A stretch of DNA of 7,908 nucleotides, taken from the NCBI GenBank assembly GCA_017421905.1, contig JAFOHH010000181.1:1-7908 (forward strand). The letters are read 5' to 3'. Below are positions 1-5,287 of the stretch, one piece after another (the stretch's first letter is position 1; every line of letters starts with the position of its first letter). The DNA is from Clostridia bacterium (GTDB lineage: Bacteria > Bacillota > Clostridia > Christensenellales > Borkfalkiaceae). The notes below the pieces were generated by a model. It had not been told where the DNA came from and made no database searches. It saw only the letters and a list, made by a program, of their open reading frames with translations. The translations under genes were made by a program, and so were the position numbers.

Positions 1-40
1 CAAGACCTAATTAAAAACGACGTGTAATTTTTATAACGAA

Positions 41-76
41 AGCGGACGGAGCGTATTGCTCCGTCCGCTATTTTTA
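41..76 (+). terminator. Rho-independent terminator of an upstream rightward gene
   Basis: A perfect 12-bp stem (41-52 with 58-69, AGCGGACGGAGC pairing with GCTCCGTCCGCT) closes a 5-nt loop and is followed by TTTTT at 71-75. It would end a rightward transcript entering from the left, whose gene lies outside the window. On the minus strand the same stem is followed only by a mixed T-containing tract. It may also stop leftward transcripts of the MATE gene that ends at 146, since I see no other terminator there. Confidence 0.85.
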
Positions 77-145
77 TTCTTTAATTGGGTATGGTAAAAC
101 CGTTTCAGCCGCTAAAATTTTTGCGAATGCTGGCGGTAAAACTCC

Positions 146-1477
146 TTAATAGTGATATTTTTTACGATTTGCAACTAAAAATGCCACGGTTAAAAGGGCG
201 GCAAGCACCTCTGCTACGACTACGGATAGCCAAATGCCGTCGATGCCGTTTAAAAGCAAAGGCAAAAGGTATATGGCGGCGATTTGAAATACAAGCGTGC
301 GGAAAAAGGAAATAATTGCCGAAATTTTACCGTTGTTGAGGGCGGTAAAAAAGGACGAGCCGAATATGCCAACGCCAAAAAACAAATAATATAGCGAGCA
401 TATACGAAAGGCGCGCAGGGTAAGGGCGGTAAGCGCTACGTCGTAGCCTACGAAAAGGTGCGTAAGCGGAAGGGCAAACCCCTCTGACAAAGCGAACATA
501 CTAACCGAAAACAAGGCGGCAATGCGCAAGTTTTTTTTGCGCAGACTGCGTAGCTCGCCGTGGTTCGCCGCGCCGTAATGGTAAGACACCACGGGCGCTG
601 TGCCCACACAGTAACCGATGAATACTGCGCTGAAAATCATACTAACGTACATTAAAACGCCGTACGCCGCAACGCCGTTTTCCCCCTCAAGCGCCATAAG
701 CTTGGCATTATATAAAATGCTGACAAAGGAAAACGCTATGTTGGAAAGCAGCTCCGAAAAACCGTTGGAGCAAACACGACAAAGCGCTTTTCCCTGCCAT
801 ACGGTGCGCTCTAAACGGAGCAAGCTACTGTTTTTTCTGCTAAAATAAACGAGCGGATACACGCCGCCAACCACTTGGCTCATAACCGTAGCAGCGGCCG
901 CGCCCACAATTTTCCATTGGAAAACCCCTACGAAAAGCCCGTCTAAAACAATATTGGTAAGCCCTGCCGCAAGCGTAACGTAAAAGCCGAGCTTGGGCTT
1001 TTCTGCCAGCGAAAAAAAGGCTTGAAATTCATATTGCAGCATAAAAGCAGGCAACGCCGCTAAAATGATGCGGCCGTATAGCACGCAATCGGCGAGCATT
1101 TGCCCTTCCGCCCCAAATAAACGTGCCACGGGGCGAATAAACGCAATCCCCACGCCGCTGAGAATTGCGCCGCACGCCATCGTTACGTATACGATAAGCG
1201 AAAACAGCTTGTTGGCTTTTTCCTTTTCGCCCTCGCCCAGCGTTTTTGCAACGAGCGCGCTGCCGCCCGTGCCAAACATAAACCCAAACGAGCCGAAAAT
1301 CATTAAAAAGGGCATGATGAGATTGACTGCCGCAAACGACGTTTTAGAGGTAAAATTAGAAACGAAAAATCCGTCTATTACCCCGTAAACGGAAGAAAAA
1401 ATCATCATGGCAATACTGGGCAAGGTAAAGCGCAGTAGTTTTTTATAGGTAAAATGGTCGGAAAGTTGAATATGCAT
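146..1477 (-). CDS. MATE family multidrug/cation efflux transporter (MepA-like)
   Basis: A 443-residue polytopic inner-membrane protein of the multidrug and toxic compound extrusion family, whose members export drugs or metabolites in exchange for Na+ or H+. About 12 hydrophobic segments can be picked out (roughly residues 14-41, 48-71, 90-113, 130-152, 163-186, 190-213, 238-258, 269-295, 316-338, 354-378, 386-408, 413-435), the usual two six-helix halves and a full length for the family. The N-terminus (LPSIAMMIFSSVYGVIDGFF) and the GENGVAAYGV stretch near 265-274 resemble the MepA-type branch. The ATG at 1477 is preceded by AAGGG about 11 nt upstream, a modest ribosome binding site. It lies downstream of tRNA-Val on the same strand, but the tRNA terminator separates them. 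I see no clear sigma-A promoter of its own. An inverted repeat (1522-1556) lies just upstream. The substrate cannot be inferred. Confidence 0.9.
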   Translation of the reverse strand: MHIQLSDHFTYKKLLRFTLPSIAMMIFSSVYGVIDGFFVSNFTSKTSFAAVNLIMPFLMIFGSFGFMFGTGGSALVAKTLGEGEKEKANKLFSLIVYVTMACGAILSGVGIAFIRPVARLFGAEGQMLADCVLYGRIILAALPAFMLQYEFQAFFSLAEKPKLGFYVTLAAGLTNIVLDGLFVGVFQWKIVGAAAATVMSQVVGGVYPLVYFSRKNSSLLRLERTVWQGKALCRVCSNGFSELLSNIAFSFVSILYNAKLMALEGENGVAAYGVLMYVSMIFSAVFIGYCVGTAPVVSYHYGAANHGELRSLRKKNLRIAALFSVSMFALSEGFALPLTHLFVGYDVALTALTLRAFRICSLYYLFFGVGIFGSSFFTALNNGKISAIISFFRTLVFQIAAIYLLPLLLNGIDGIWLSVVVAEVLAALLTVAFLVANRKKYHY

Positions 1478-1521
1478 TTATCGTGTGTCCCTTAAGCCTT
1501 TGCCATCCGTTTTGCTTAACG

Positions 1522-1556
1522 AAAGGCGGTAGTAATTGCTAAAAAACTTCGCCTTT
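1522..1556. promoter_or_regulatory. Inverted repeat upstream of the MATE gene (candidate operator or leader hairpin)
   Basis: AAAGGCG at 1522-1528 is repeated in inverted orientation as CGCCTTT at 1550-1556, with a 21-nt AT-rich spacer. It lies between the tRNA-Val terminator and the MATE start. It could be an operator for a repressor of the efflux pump or a loose RNA hairpin. The symmetry is directly visible; the function is inferred. Confidence 0.3.
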
Positions 1557-1589
1557 AAAAAAAGAACCTTTGCCGTTTGGCAAAAGTTC
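1557..1589 (-). terminator. Rho-independent terminator of tRNA-Val
   Basis: Read on the minus strand, GAACTTTTGCC pairs with GGCAAAGGTTC in an 11-bp stem with one G-T pair and a 4-nt AAAC loop (stem arms 1579-1589 and 1564-1574), followed by seven T (1563 down to 1557). It begins 10 nt beyond the CCA end of the tRNA, so the tRNA appears to be a single-gene transcript. Confidence 0.93.
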
Positions 1590-1598
1590 GCTTTTATA

Positions 1599-1675
1599 TG
1601 GTGGAGATGGTAGGGCTCGAACCTATGACCTCATGCATGTCAAGCATGCGCTCTAACCAACTGAGCTACACCTCC
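1599..1675 (-). tRNA. tRNA-Val (anticodon GAC)
   Basis: The minus strand folds into a full 77-nt cloverleaf with encoded CCA. The acceptor stem is GGAGGTG with CATCTCC, including one G-T pair. The D arm is GCTC/GAGC around AGTTGGTTA. The anticodon arm is CATGC/GCATG around loop TTGACAT, the variable loop is AGGTC, and the T loop is TTCGAGC. The anticodon GAC (plus-strand 1639-1641) reads the valine codon GUC, and A73 fits valine identity. The outermost T-stem pair (ATAGG/CCTAC) is an A-C mismatch. The gene has its own promoter and terminator. Confidence 0.96.
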
Positions 1676-1687
1676 GCTTGCCGAAAG

Positions 1688-1717
1688 ATAATAGCATACC
1701 GCGCGGCAGTTTGTCAA
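1688..1717 (-). promoter_or_regulatory. Promoter of tRNA-Val
   Basis: On the minus strand there is a perfect -35 TTGACA (1712-1717) and -10 TATTAT (1688-1693) separated by 18 bp. The -10 is preceded by TGC, which gives an extended -10. The predicted start, near 1681, is only a few bases before the mature tRNA 5' end at 1675. The sequence overlapping and upstream of the -35 (1713-1728) matches the GAPDH promoter. Confidence 0.88.
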
Positions 1718-1775
1718 ACGTTTTCCGCTTGGCGACGGAATTTTTACTCCTTTTTCACCTTTTTTTTAAGGCTGA

Positions 1776-1804
1776 TTGACAAACGCCCTATTTTAAGGTA
1801 TGAT
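1776..1804 (+). promoter_or_regulatory. Promoter of the tcdA-AraC unit
   Basis: TTGACA (1776-1781) and TATGAT (1799-1804) are separated by exactly 17 bp, a near-consensus sigma-A promoter. The predicted start is near 1811, leaving a leader of about 30 nt before the ATG at 1840. It is divergent from the tRNA-Val promoter about 60 bp away. Confidence 0.88.
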
Positions 1805-1839
1805 AGATGGCGTAAAAACTTTTTAAGGACGGAAAAACC

Positions 1840-2556
1840 ATGACGGACGTTTTTCAAAGAACGGAATTATTGCTTGGCAAGGACGCGATGCAAGCCCTTT
1901 CTTCTTCGCGCGTGGCGGTATTTGGCATAGGCGGCGTGGGCGGCCATGCGGCGGAAGCCCTTGCAAGGAGCGGCGTTGGGGCAATCGATTTGATTGATAA
2001 CGACGTGGTTTCCCCCACCAACCTAAACCGCCAAATTATTGCGCTTAATTCTACGCTCGGCATGCCCAAGGTAAAGGCTATGGAGGCGCGCATTAGGGAT
2101 ATTAACCCAAGCTGCGCCGTTACCTGCCACGAGCTGTTTTTTTCGCCCGAAAGCTCTGCCGCTATCGATTTTTCCCTTTACGATTACGTTATCGACGCAA
2201 TAGATAGCGTTTCCGGCAAAATTGAAATTGTACTGCGTGCAAAAGCGGCAAACGTGCCCGTAATTTCCTGCATGGGGGCGGGCAACAAATTAGACCCCAC
2301 CGCTTTTACGGTAACCGACCTAGCAAAAACCTCCGTTTGCCCCTTGGCGCGCGTTATGCGCAGAGAACTGAAAAAACGGGGCGTAGAACACCTTACGGTG
2401 GTGTATTCTACCGAGCCTGCACTTTCCCCCCAAGCGGCAGAAGAGTCCGAAGGCAAGCGCCCCACGCCCGGCTCTACGGCGTTTGTGCCTGCCGTGTGCG
2501 GTTTAATTGCCGCAGGCGAAGTAATAAAAACCCTTGCGCAAGCAAAAAATAATTAA
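1840..2556 (+). CDS. tcdA: tRNA threonylcarbamoyladenosine dehydratase (TcdA/CsdL)
   Basis: A 238-residue cytosolic ThiF/E1-like enzyme. TcdA uses ATP to convert t6A37 of ANN-decoding tRNAs into the cyclic form ct6A. Visible features: the nucleotide-binding glycine loop GIGGVGG at residues 29-35 followed by EALARSG; the acidic IDNDVV near 52-57; the N-x-N-R-Q motif at 61-65; the two lysines KVK at 77-79; VIDAID at 117-122; and the TcdA-type stretches MGAGNKLDPT (145-154), CPLARVMRRELKKRG (167-181) and VVYSTEP (187-193). Length is close to other Bacillota TcdA proteins. The ATG at 1840 has AAGGA 10 nt upstream and a consensus promoter. Related HesA/MoeB/ThiF proteins share the fold, but the central motifs favour TcdA. 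The neighbouring tRNA-Val is not an ANN-decoding tRNA and so is not an expected substrate. The AraC gene follows after 14 nt. Confidence 0.93.
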   Translation: MTDVFQRTELLLGKDAMQALSSSRVAVFGIGGVGGHAAEALARSGVGAIDLIDNDVVSPTNLNRQIIALNSTLGMPKVKAMEARIRDINPSCAVTCHELFFSPESSAAIDFSLYDYVIDAIDSVSGKIEIVLRAKAANVPVISCMGAGNKLDPTAFTVTDLAKTSVCPLARVMRRELKKRGVEHLTVVYSTEPALSPQAAEESEGKRPTPGSTAFVPAVCGLIAAGEVIKTLAQAKNN

Positions 2557-2570
2557 AACGAGTAAAAGCT

Positions 2571-3392
2571 ATGAGCATTATTCGCAAAAGCGACGTAATA
2601 TACCCCGCCAAGGAAGAGGCATATGCCATTATCGGCCTTTCGGGCGAACCCATTCCGCGTGCCACGATAGGGATAACCAATCCCTTTCCCGGCTATGCGA
2701 TAACGCACCCGGCAAACGAATCGCGCTTCAACTTTGAATACGTGATAGAAGGTAAGGGCGAAGTGCTGTTAAACGGCGTTTGGCAACGCGTTTCGGCAGG
2801 CGATACCTATTTATTAATGCAAAACGAGCTACAAGTTTTCCGCTCGGACGGTAAATCCCCTTGGAAAAAGATTTGGATTAATTTTTCCTGCCCTTATATG
2901 GCGCAAATGGTAGCCGCGTTTTCCCTATCCTCGGGCGTATACCGCGTAGATACCTCTCACGTTTTTGCCGAGCTGTTTTCCATTGCCAAAAGTGGCGGGG
3001 CAGATGCAAATTTTCGCATAAGCGAGTGCTTAACCCACCTGCTTGCCATGGTTTCCGCCGCACGGGAAAGAATGGATAACCGCGACGCGCACGCCGTGTA
3101 CGAGGAGCTTTGCGCCGCCGTATACCGCAAATGCACGCTTACGGAAATTGCCGAAAAACTGCACCTTAGCAAAGCCACTATGATACGCAGCTTTAAAAAA
3201 GCATACGGCGTTTCCCCTTACGCCTTTTTGTTAGAGCGGAAAATTGCCGCGGCAAAGGTGCTTTTACAAACGCAAATGACGGTAAAGGAGGTTGCCGCTA
3301 AGCTTGCCTTTCCCGACGAGCACTATTTTTCCTCCGTATTTTTGCAAAAAGTGGGCGTGCGCCCCGGCGAATATAAAAAAACAGCCCGCTGA
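2571..3392 (+). CDS. AraC family transcriptional regulator (cupin sensor plus HTH)
   Basis: A 273-residue DNA-binding regulator with the usual AraC layout. The N-terminal half (about 30-110) looks like a cupin-type AraC ligand-binding domain, with FEYVIEGKGEVLLNG at 55-69 and the turn GDTYLLMQN at 78-86. The C-terminal third has two helix-turn-helix units: first at about 189-225 (LTEIAEKLHLSKATMIRSFK), second at about 236-270, ending in HYFSSVFLQKVGVRPGEYKK, a good match to the AraC signature. The ligand is unknown; such proteins in Clostridia often respond to sugars. The start is fixed by an in-frame stop at 2550-2552 with no other start codon in between. The ribosome binding site is poor (only GAG about 8 nt before the ATG), so translation may depend on coupling to tcdA. 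No promoter is visible in the 14-nt gap, so it is probably co-transcribed with tcdA. No obvious sugar-catabolic target is adjacent. Confidence 0.92.
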   Translation: MSIIRKSDVIYPAKEEAYAIIGLSGEPIPRATIGITNPFPGYAITHPANESRFNFEYVIEGKGEVLLNGVWQRVSAGDTYLLMQNELQVFRSDGKSPWKKIWINFSCPYMAQMVAAFSLSSGVYRVDTSHVFAELFSIAKSGGADANFRISECLTHLLAMVSAARERMDNRDAHAVYEELCAAVYRKCTLTEIAEKLHLSKATMIRSFKKAYGVSPYAFLLERKIAAAKVLLQTQMTVKEVAAKLAFPDEHYFSSVFLQKVGVRPGEYKKTAR

Positions 3393-3532
3393 TTTTTTAT
3401 AAAGAAAGCTAGCCTTTAATTTAGCAAAAAGAAAGTTCGCTCGGCACTAAAAGTAATCTAAAAGCCTGACCGTTTGCCTTAACCGGAAACAACCCCGCGC
3501 AATCTTCTTTTTCTGCAATAACGTTAAAAATT

Positions 3533-3563
3533 AAAAACCCCCGCTACAAGCGGGGGTTTTTTT
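3533..3563. terminator. Bidirectional terminator between the AraC gene and the small membrane protein gene
   Basis: CCCCCGCT (3538-3545) pairs with AGCGGGGG (3549-3556) around a 3-nt ACA loop. AAAAA lies on the left and TTTTTTT on the right (3557-3563), so the stem can extend to 13 bp. On the minus strand the T tract is TTTTTAATTTTT. It serves the rightward AraC unit (140 nt after its stop) and the leftward 77-residue gene that ends at 3581. The 140 nt between 3393 and 3532 hold no gene that I can support. Confidence 0.92.
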
Positions 3564-3580
3564 ACAATATTTCGCTTATC

Positions 3581-3814
3581 TTACGCCATAGCAAAAGCTT
3601 TGCCACGCATAATTACGAGAATGATGTCAACGAGCCACATAAAAGTTGCGCCGGGGAAAATGGTTAAAATACCGATAATCGTCCAAACGAGGTTCTTTTT
3701 TGCGAGGGCGTTTAACACTCTACCAACCGACCAAACGATATCCAATACGGGAATGCAAAGGATCAGTTTGAGAATAAAAGGAAGGTCGTTTAATTGTTTT
3801 ACGATGTCTTTCAT
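3581..3814 (-). CDS. Small two-helix membrane protein of unknown function
   Basis: A 77-residue protein I cannot assign to a named family. It has a short N-terminal stretch (MKDIVKQLND), a first hydrophobic segment at about 12-36 containing proline, cysteine and aspartate (LCIPVLDIVW), a basic turn AKKN at 38-41, a second hydrophobic segment at about 42-67 (TIIGILTIFPGATFMWLVDI), and a short basic tail (MRGKAF). This suggests a helical hairpin in the cytoplasmic membrane with both ends on the same side. Reality as a gene is well supported: AAGGAG lies 8 nt before the ATG, a consensus promoter (3863-3891) lies upstream, and a strong terminator lies 18 nt after the stop. It is transcribed alone. 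The aspartate within each hydrophobic segment is notable. I infer no function. Confidence 0.8.
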   Translation of the reverse strand: MKDIVKQLNDLPFILKLILCIPVLDIVWSVGRVLNALAKKNLVWTIIGILTIFPGATFMWLVDIILVIMRGKAFAMA

Positions 3815-3822
3815 GCTACTAT

Positions 3823-3828
3823 CTCCTT
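3823..3828 (-). promoter_or_regulatory. Ribosome binding site of the small membrane protein
   Basis: AAGGAG on the minus strand, 8 nt before the ATG at 3814. It fixes the start and supports real translation of this short gene. Confidence 0.85.
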
Positions 3829-3842
3829 ATCAAAAATAATAC

Positions 3843-3891
3843 TAATTATATAGTATACGTTAATTATATACGCAAATATGATTTATTGCAA
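3843..3891 (-). promoter_or_regulatory. Promoter of the small membrane protein gene, with duplicated TAATTATATA
   Basis: On the minus strand, -35 TTGCAA (3886-3891) and a perfect -10 TATAAT (3863-3868) are 17 bp apart, giving a leader of about 40 nt. The 10-bp direct repeat TAATTATATA occurs at 3843-3852 and 3861-3870, offset by 18 bp. A second TATAAT therefore lies at 3845-3850 within the leader, without a good -35. The repeat could be an operator pair or simply AT-rich sequence. Confidence 0.7.
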
Positions 3892-3940
3892 GAGGTTTGA
3901 TAAAAAAAATTAAATTTTTTCATATTTTTTCCTCTTTTTC

Positions 3941-3963
3941 AAAAAAAGCAGCTACGCCCTGCT
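3941..3963 (-). terminator. Possible secondary hairpin/T-tract downstream of the GAPDH terminator
   Basis: On the minus strand AGCAG (3959-3963) pairs with CTGCT (3947-3951) over a 7-nt loop, followed by further T down to 3941. The stem is only 5 bp, so it is a weak candidate for a back-up terminator of the GAPDH transcript. The stretch 3892-4016 otherwise contains nothing I can support. Confidence 0.3.
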
Positions 3964-4016
3964 CGGTAGCGCACGGCAACTTGCCTTTACCTCCCCTTCC
4001 GCTTGCCGCTTTTATA

Positions 4017-4047
4017 AAACAAAAACGCCGCAGGAAAACCTGCGGCG
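4017..4047 (-). terminator. Rho-independent terminator of GAPDH
   Basis: Minus-strand CGCCGCAGG (4039-4047) pairs with CCTGCGGCG (4026-4034) in a perfect 9-bp GC-rich stem with a TTTT loop. It is followed by TTTTTGTTTT going down to about 4016. It lies 26 nt after the GAPDH stop codon. Confidence 0.93.
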
Positions 4048-4073
4048 CAATTTGTAAACTAAATCCTATTCGA

Positions 4074-5147
4074 TTAGATTTCTGCGAAATACTTAATCGT
4101 TCTAACCATTTGGCTGGTGTAGGAGTTTTCGTTGTCGTACCAAGAAACAACTTGTACTTGGTAGGTTTCTTCGTCGATTTTGGAAACCATGGTTTGGGTA
4201 GCATCGAACAAAGAGCCGTACTTCATACCGATAACGTCGGAAGAAACGATTTGATCTTCGTTGTAGCCGAAGGATGCGGAAGCAGCAGCCTTCATAGCAG
4301 CGTTGATGCCTTCCTTCGTAACGTCCTTGCCCTTAACAACAGCGGTAAGGATGGTGGTAGAACCGGTAGGAACGGGAACGCGTTGTGCAGAACCGATGAG
4401 CTTACCGTTGAGTTCGGGAATAACGAGGCCGATTGCTTTAGCTGCGCCCGTGGAGTTGGGAACGATGTTAGCTGCGCCGGCACGTGCTCTTCTAAGGTCG
4501 CCCTTTCTATGAGGACCGTCGAGGATCATTTGGTCGCCGGTGTAAGCGTGAATGGTGCTCATAATACCCGATTGAATGGGAGCGTACTTGTTAAGAACGT
4601 TAGCCATGGGAGCGAGGCAGTTGGTGGTGCAGGATGCTGCGGAGATGATTTGATCTTCTGCAGTTAAGGTGTTTTCGTTTACGCTGTAAACGATGGTTTT
4701 AAGATCGTTACCTGCGGGAGCGGAAATAACAACCTTTTTAGCGCCTGCTTGAACGTGAGCCATAGATTTTTCTTTGGAGCAGTAGAAACCGGTGCATTCC
4801 AAAACAACGTCTACGTCGAGCTCGCCCCAGGGAAGGTCTTGTGCCTTGGGCATAGCGTAGATGGTGATTTCTTTGCCGTCTACGGTGATAGAACCGGGAA
4901 CGACTACGGTTTTGCCGTCTTCTGCATAAACTGCTTCTTTAGAAGTTACGGTGTGAAGGTTTTCGCCAATCGTACCGCAGTAGCCACCTTGAGCGGTGTC
5001 GTACTTTAACAAGTTAGCGAGCATCTTGGGGCTGGTAAGGTCGTTAATAGCAACTACTTCGTAGCCTTCTGCGCCAAACATTTGACGGAAAGCCAAGCGA
5101 CCGATACGACCGAAACCGTTGATTGCAACTCTGGTATTCTTCGACAT
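4074..5147 (-). CDS. gap: Type I glyceraldehyde-3-phosphate dehydrogenase
   Basis: A cytosolic glycolytic enzyme that oxidises and phosphorylates glyceraldehyde 3-phosphate to 1,3-bisphosphoglycerate. The NAD-binding motif INGFGRIGR is at residues 9-17, and Asp36 in AINDL favours NAD over NADP. The catalytic block [10 protein letters not shown] (171-180) carries Cys173, with the partner His200 in TIHAYTGDQ 27 residues later, the standard spacing. TGAAKAIG (233-240) and SWYDNENSY (335-343) are also family hallmarks. At 357 residues it is about 20 longer than the classic form of roughly 335. The extra length falls between [11 protein letters not shown] and TVDGKEI, about residues 60-92. The ATG at 5147 is preceded by GGAGGA at 8 nt. 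It has its own consensus promoter, a structured AT-rich leader and a strong terminator. Codon use is that of a highly expressed gene, and the sequence most resembles clostridial enzymes. Confidence 0.97.
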   Translation of the reverse strand: MSKNTRVAINGFGRIGRLAFRQMFGAEGYEVVAINDLTSPKMLANLLKYDTAQGGYCGTIGENLHTVTSKEAVYAEDGKTVVVPGSITVDGKEITIYAMPKAQDLPWGELDVDVVLECTGFYCSKEKSMAHVQAGAKKVVISAPAGNDLKTIVYSVNENTLTAEDQIISAASCTTNCLAPMANVLNKYAPIQSGIMSTIHAYTGDQMILDGPHRKGDLRRARAGAANIVPNSTGAAKAIGLVIPELNGKLIGSAQRVPVPTGSTTILTAVVKGKDVTKEGINAAMKAAASASFGYNEDQIVSSDVIGMKYGSLFDATQTMVSKIDEETYQVQVVSWYDNENSYTSQMVRTIKYFAEI

Positions 5148-5174
5148 AATATATGTCCTCCATAAATATTATTT

Positions 5175-5209
5175 TACAATTTTTATTGTTTTTGGGGATT
5201 TTTCCCAAA
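5175..5209 (-). promoter_or_regulatory. Two small hairpins in the GAPDH leader
   Basis: Within the predicted leader of about 65 nt, read on the minus strand, TTTGGG pairs with CCCAAA (5191-5196 with 5204-5209, 7-nt loop). ACAAT then pairs with ATTGT (5176-5180 with 5185-5189, AAAA loop). Neither is followed by a proper T tract, so they look like mRNA-stabilising or regulatory structures rather than an attenuator. The pairing is visible; the role is inferred. Confidence 0.4.
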
Positions 5210-5220
5210 TTCCACTTGAT

Positions 5221-5250
5221 ATTATACTATCTTTTGACCGTTAAGTCAAA
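5221..5250 (-). promoter_or_regulatory. Promoter of GAPDH, -35 inside an inverted repeat
   Basis: On the minus strand, -35 TTGACT (5244-5249) and a perfect -10 TATAAT (5221-5226) are 17 bp apart; predicted start near 5214. The -35 lies within an exact inverted repeat TTTGAC-N6-GTCAAA (5233-5238 and 5245-5250), which could be an operator. The promoter begins only about 40 nt after the aminopeptidase stop codon, and no terminator lies between them. Confidence 0.88.
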
Positions 5251-5287
5251 CGTTTCACGCTATTTATTCGGGAGAAGAAGTGCAAAA

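Noticed and set aside
1599..1675. tRNA gene as an integration site for a mobile element
   Set aside because: No integrase, no direct repeat of the tRNA 3' end and no composition change were found near it.
1577..1843. 88-codon rightward open frame over the tRNA region
   Set aside because: It runs through the tRNA-Val gene, both divergent promoters and the tcdA leader, so it cannot be a real coding region.
3830..3930. Tiny leftward frame (about 19 codons) starting with AGAGG-N7-ATG inside the AT-rich region
   Set aside because: It overlaps the promoter of the small membrane protein gene, and its Phe/Lys-rich content is what an AT-rich stretch gives by chance.
3897..4667. 256-codon rightward open frame opposite GAPDH
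   Set aside because: It lies mostly antisense to a clear, highly expressed GAPDH gene and shows no family resemblance. It is a by-product of that gene's codon bias.
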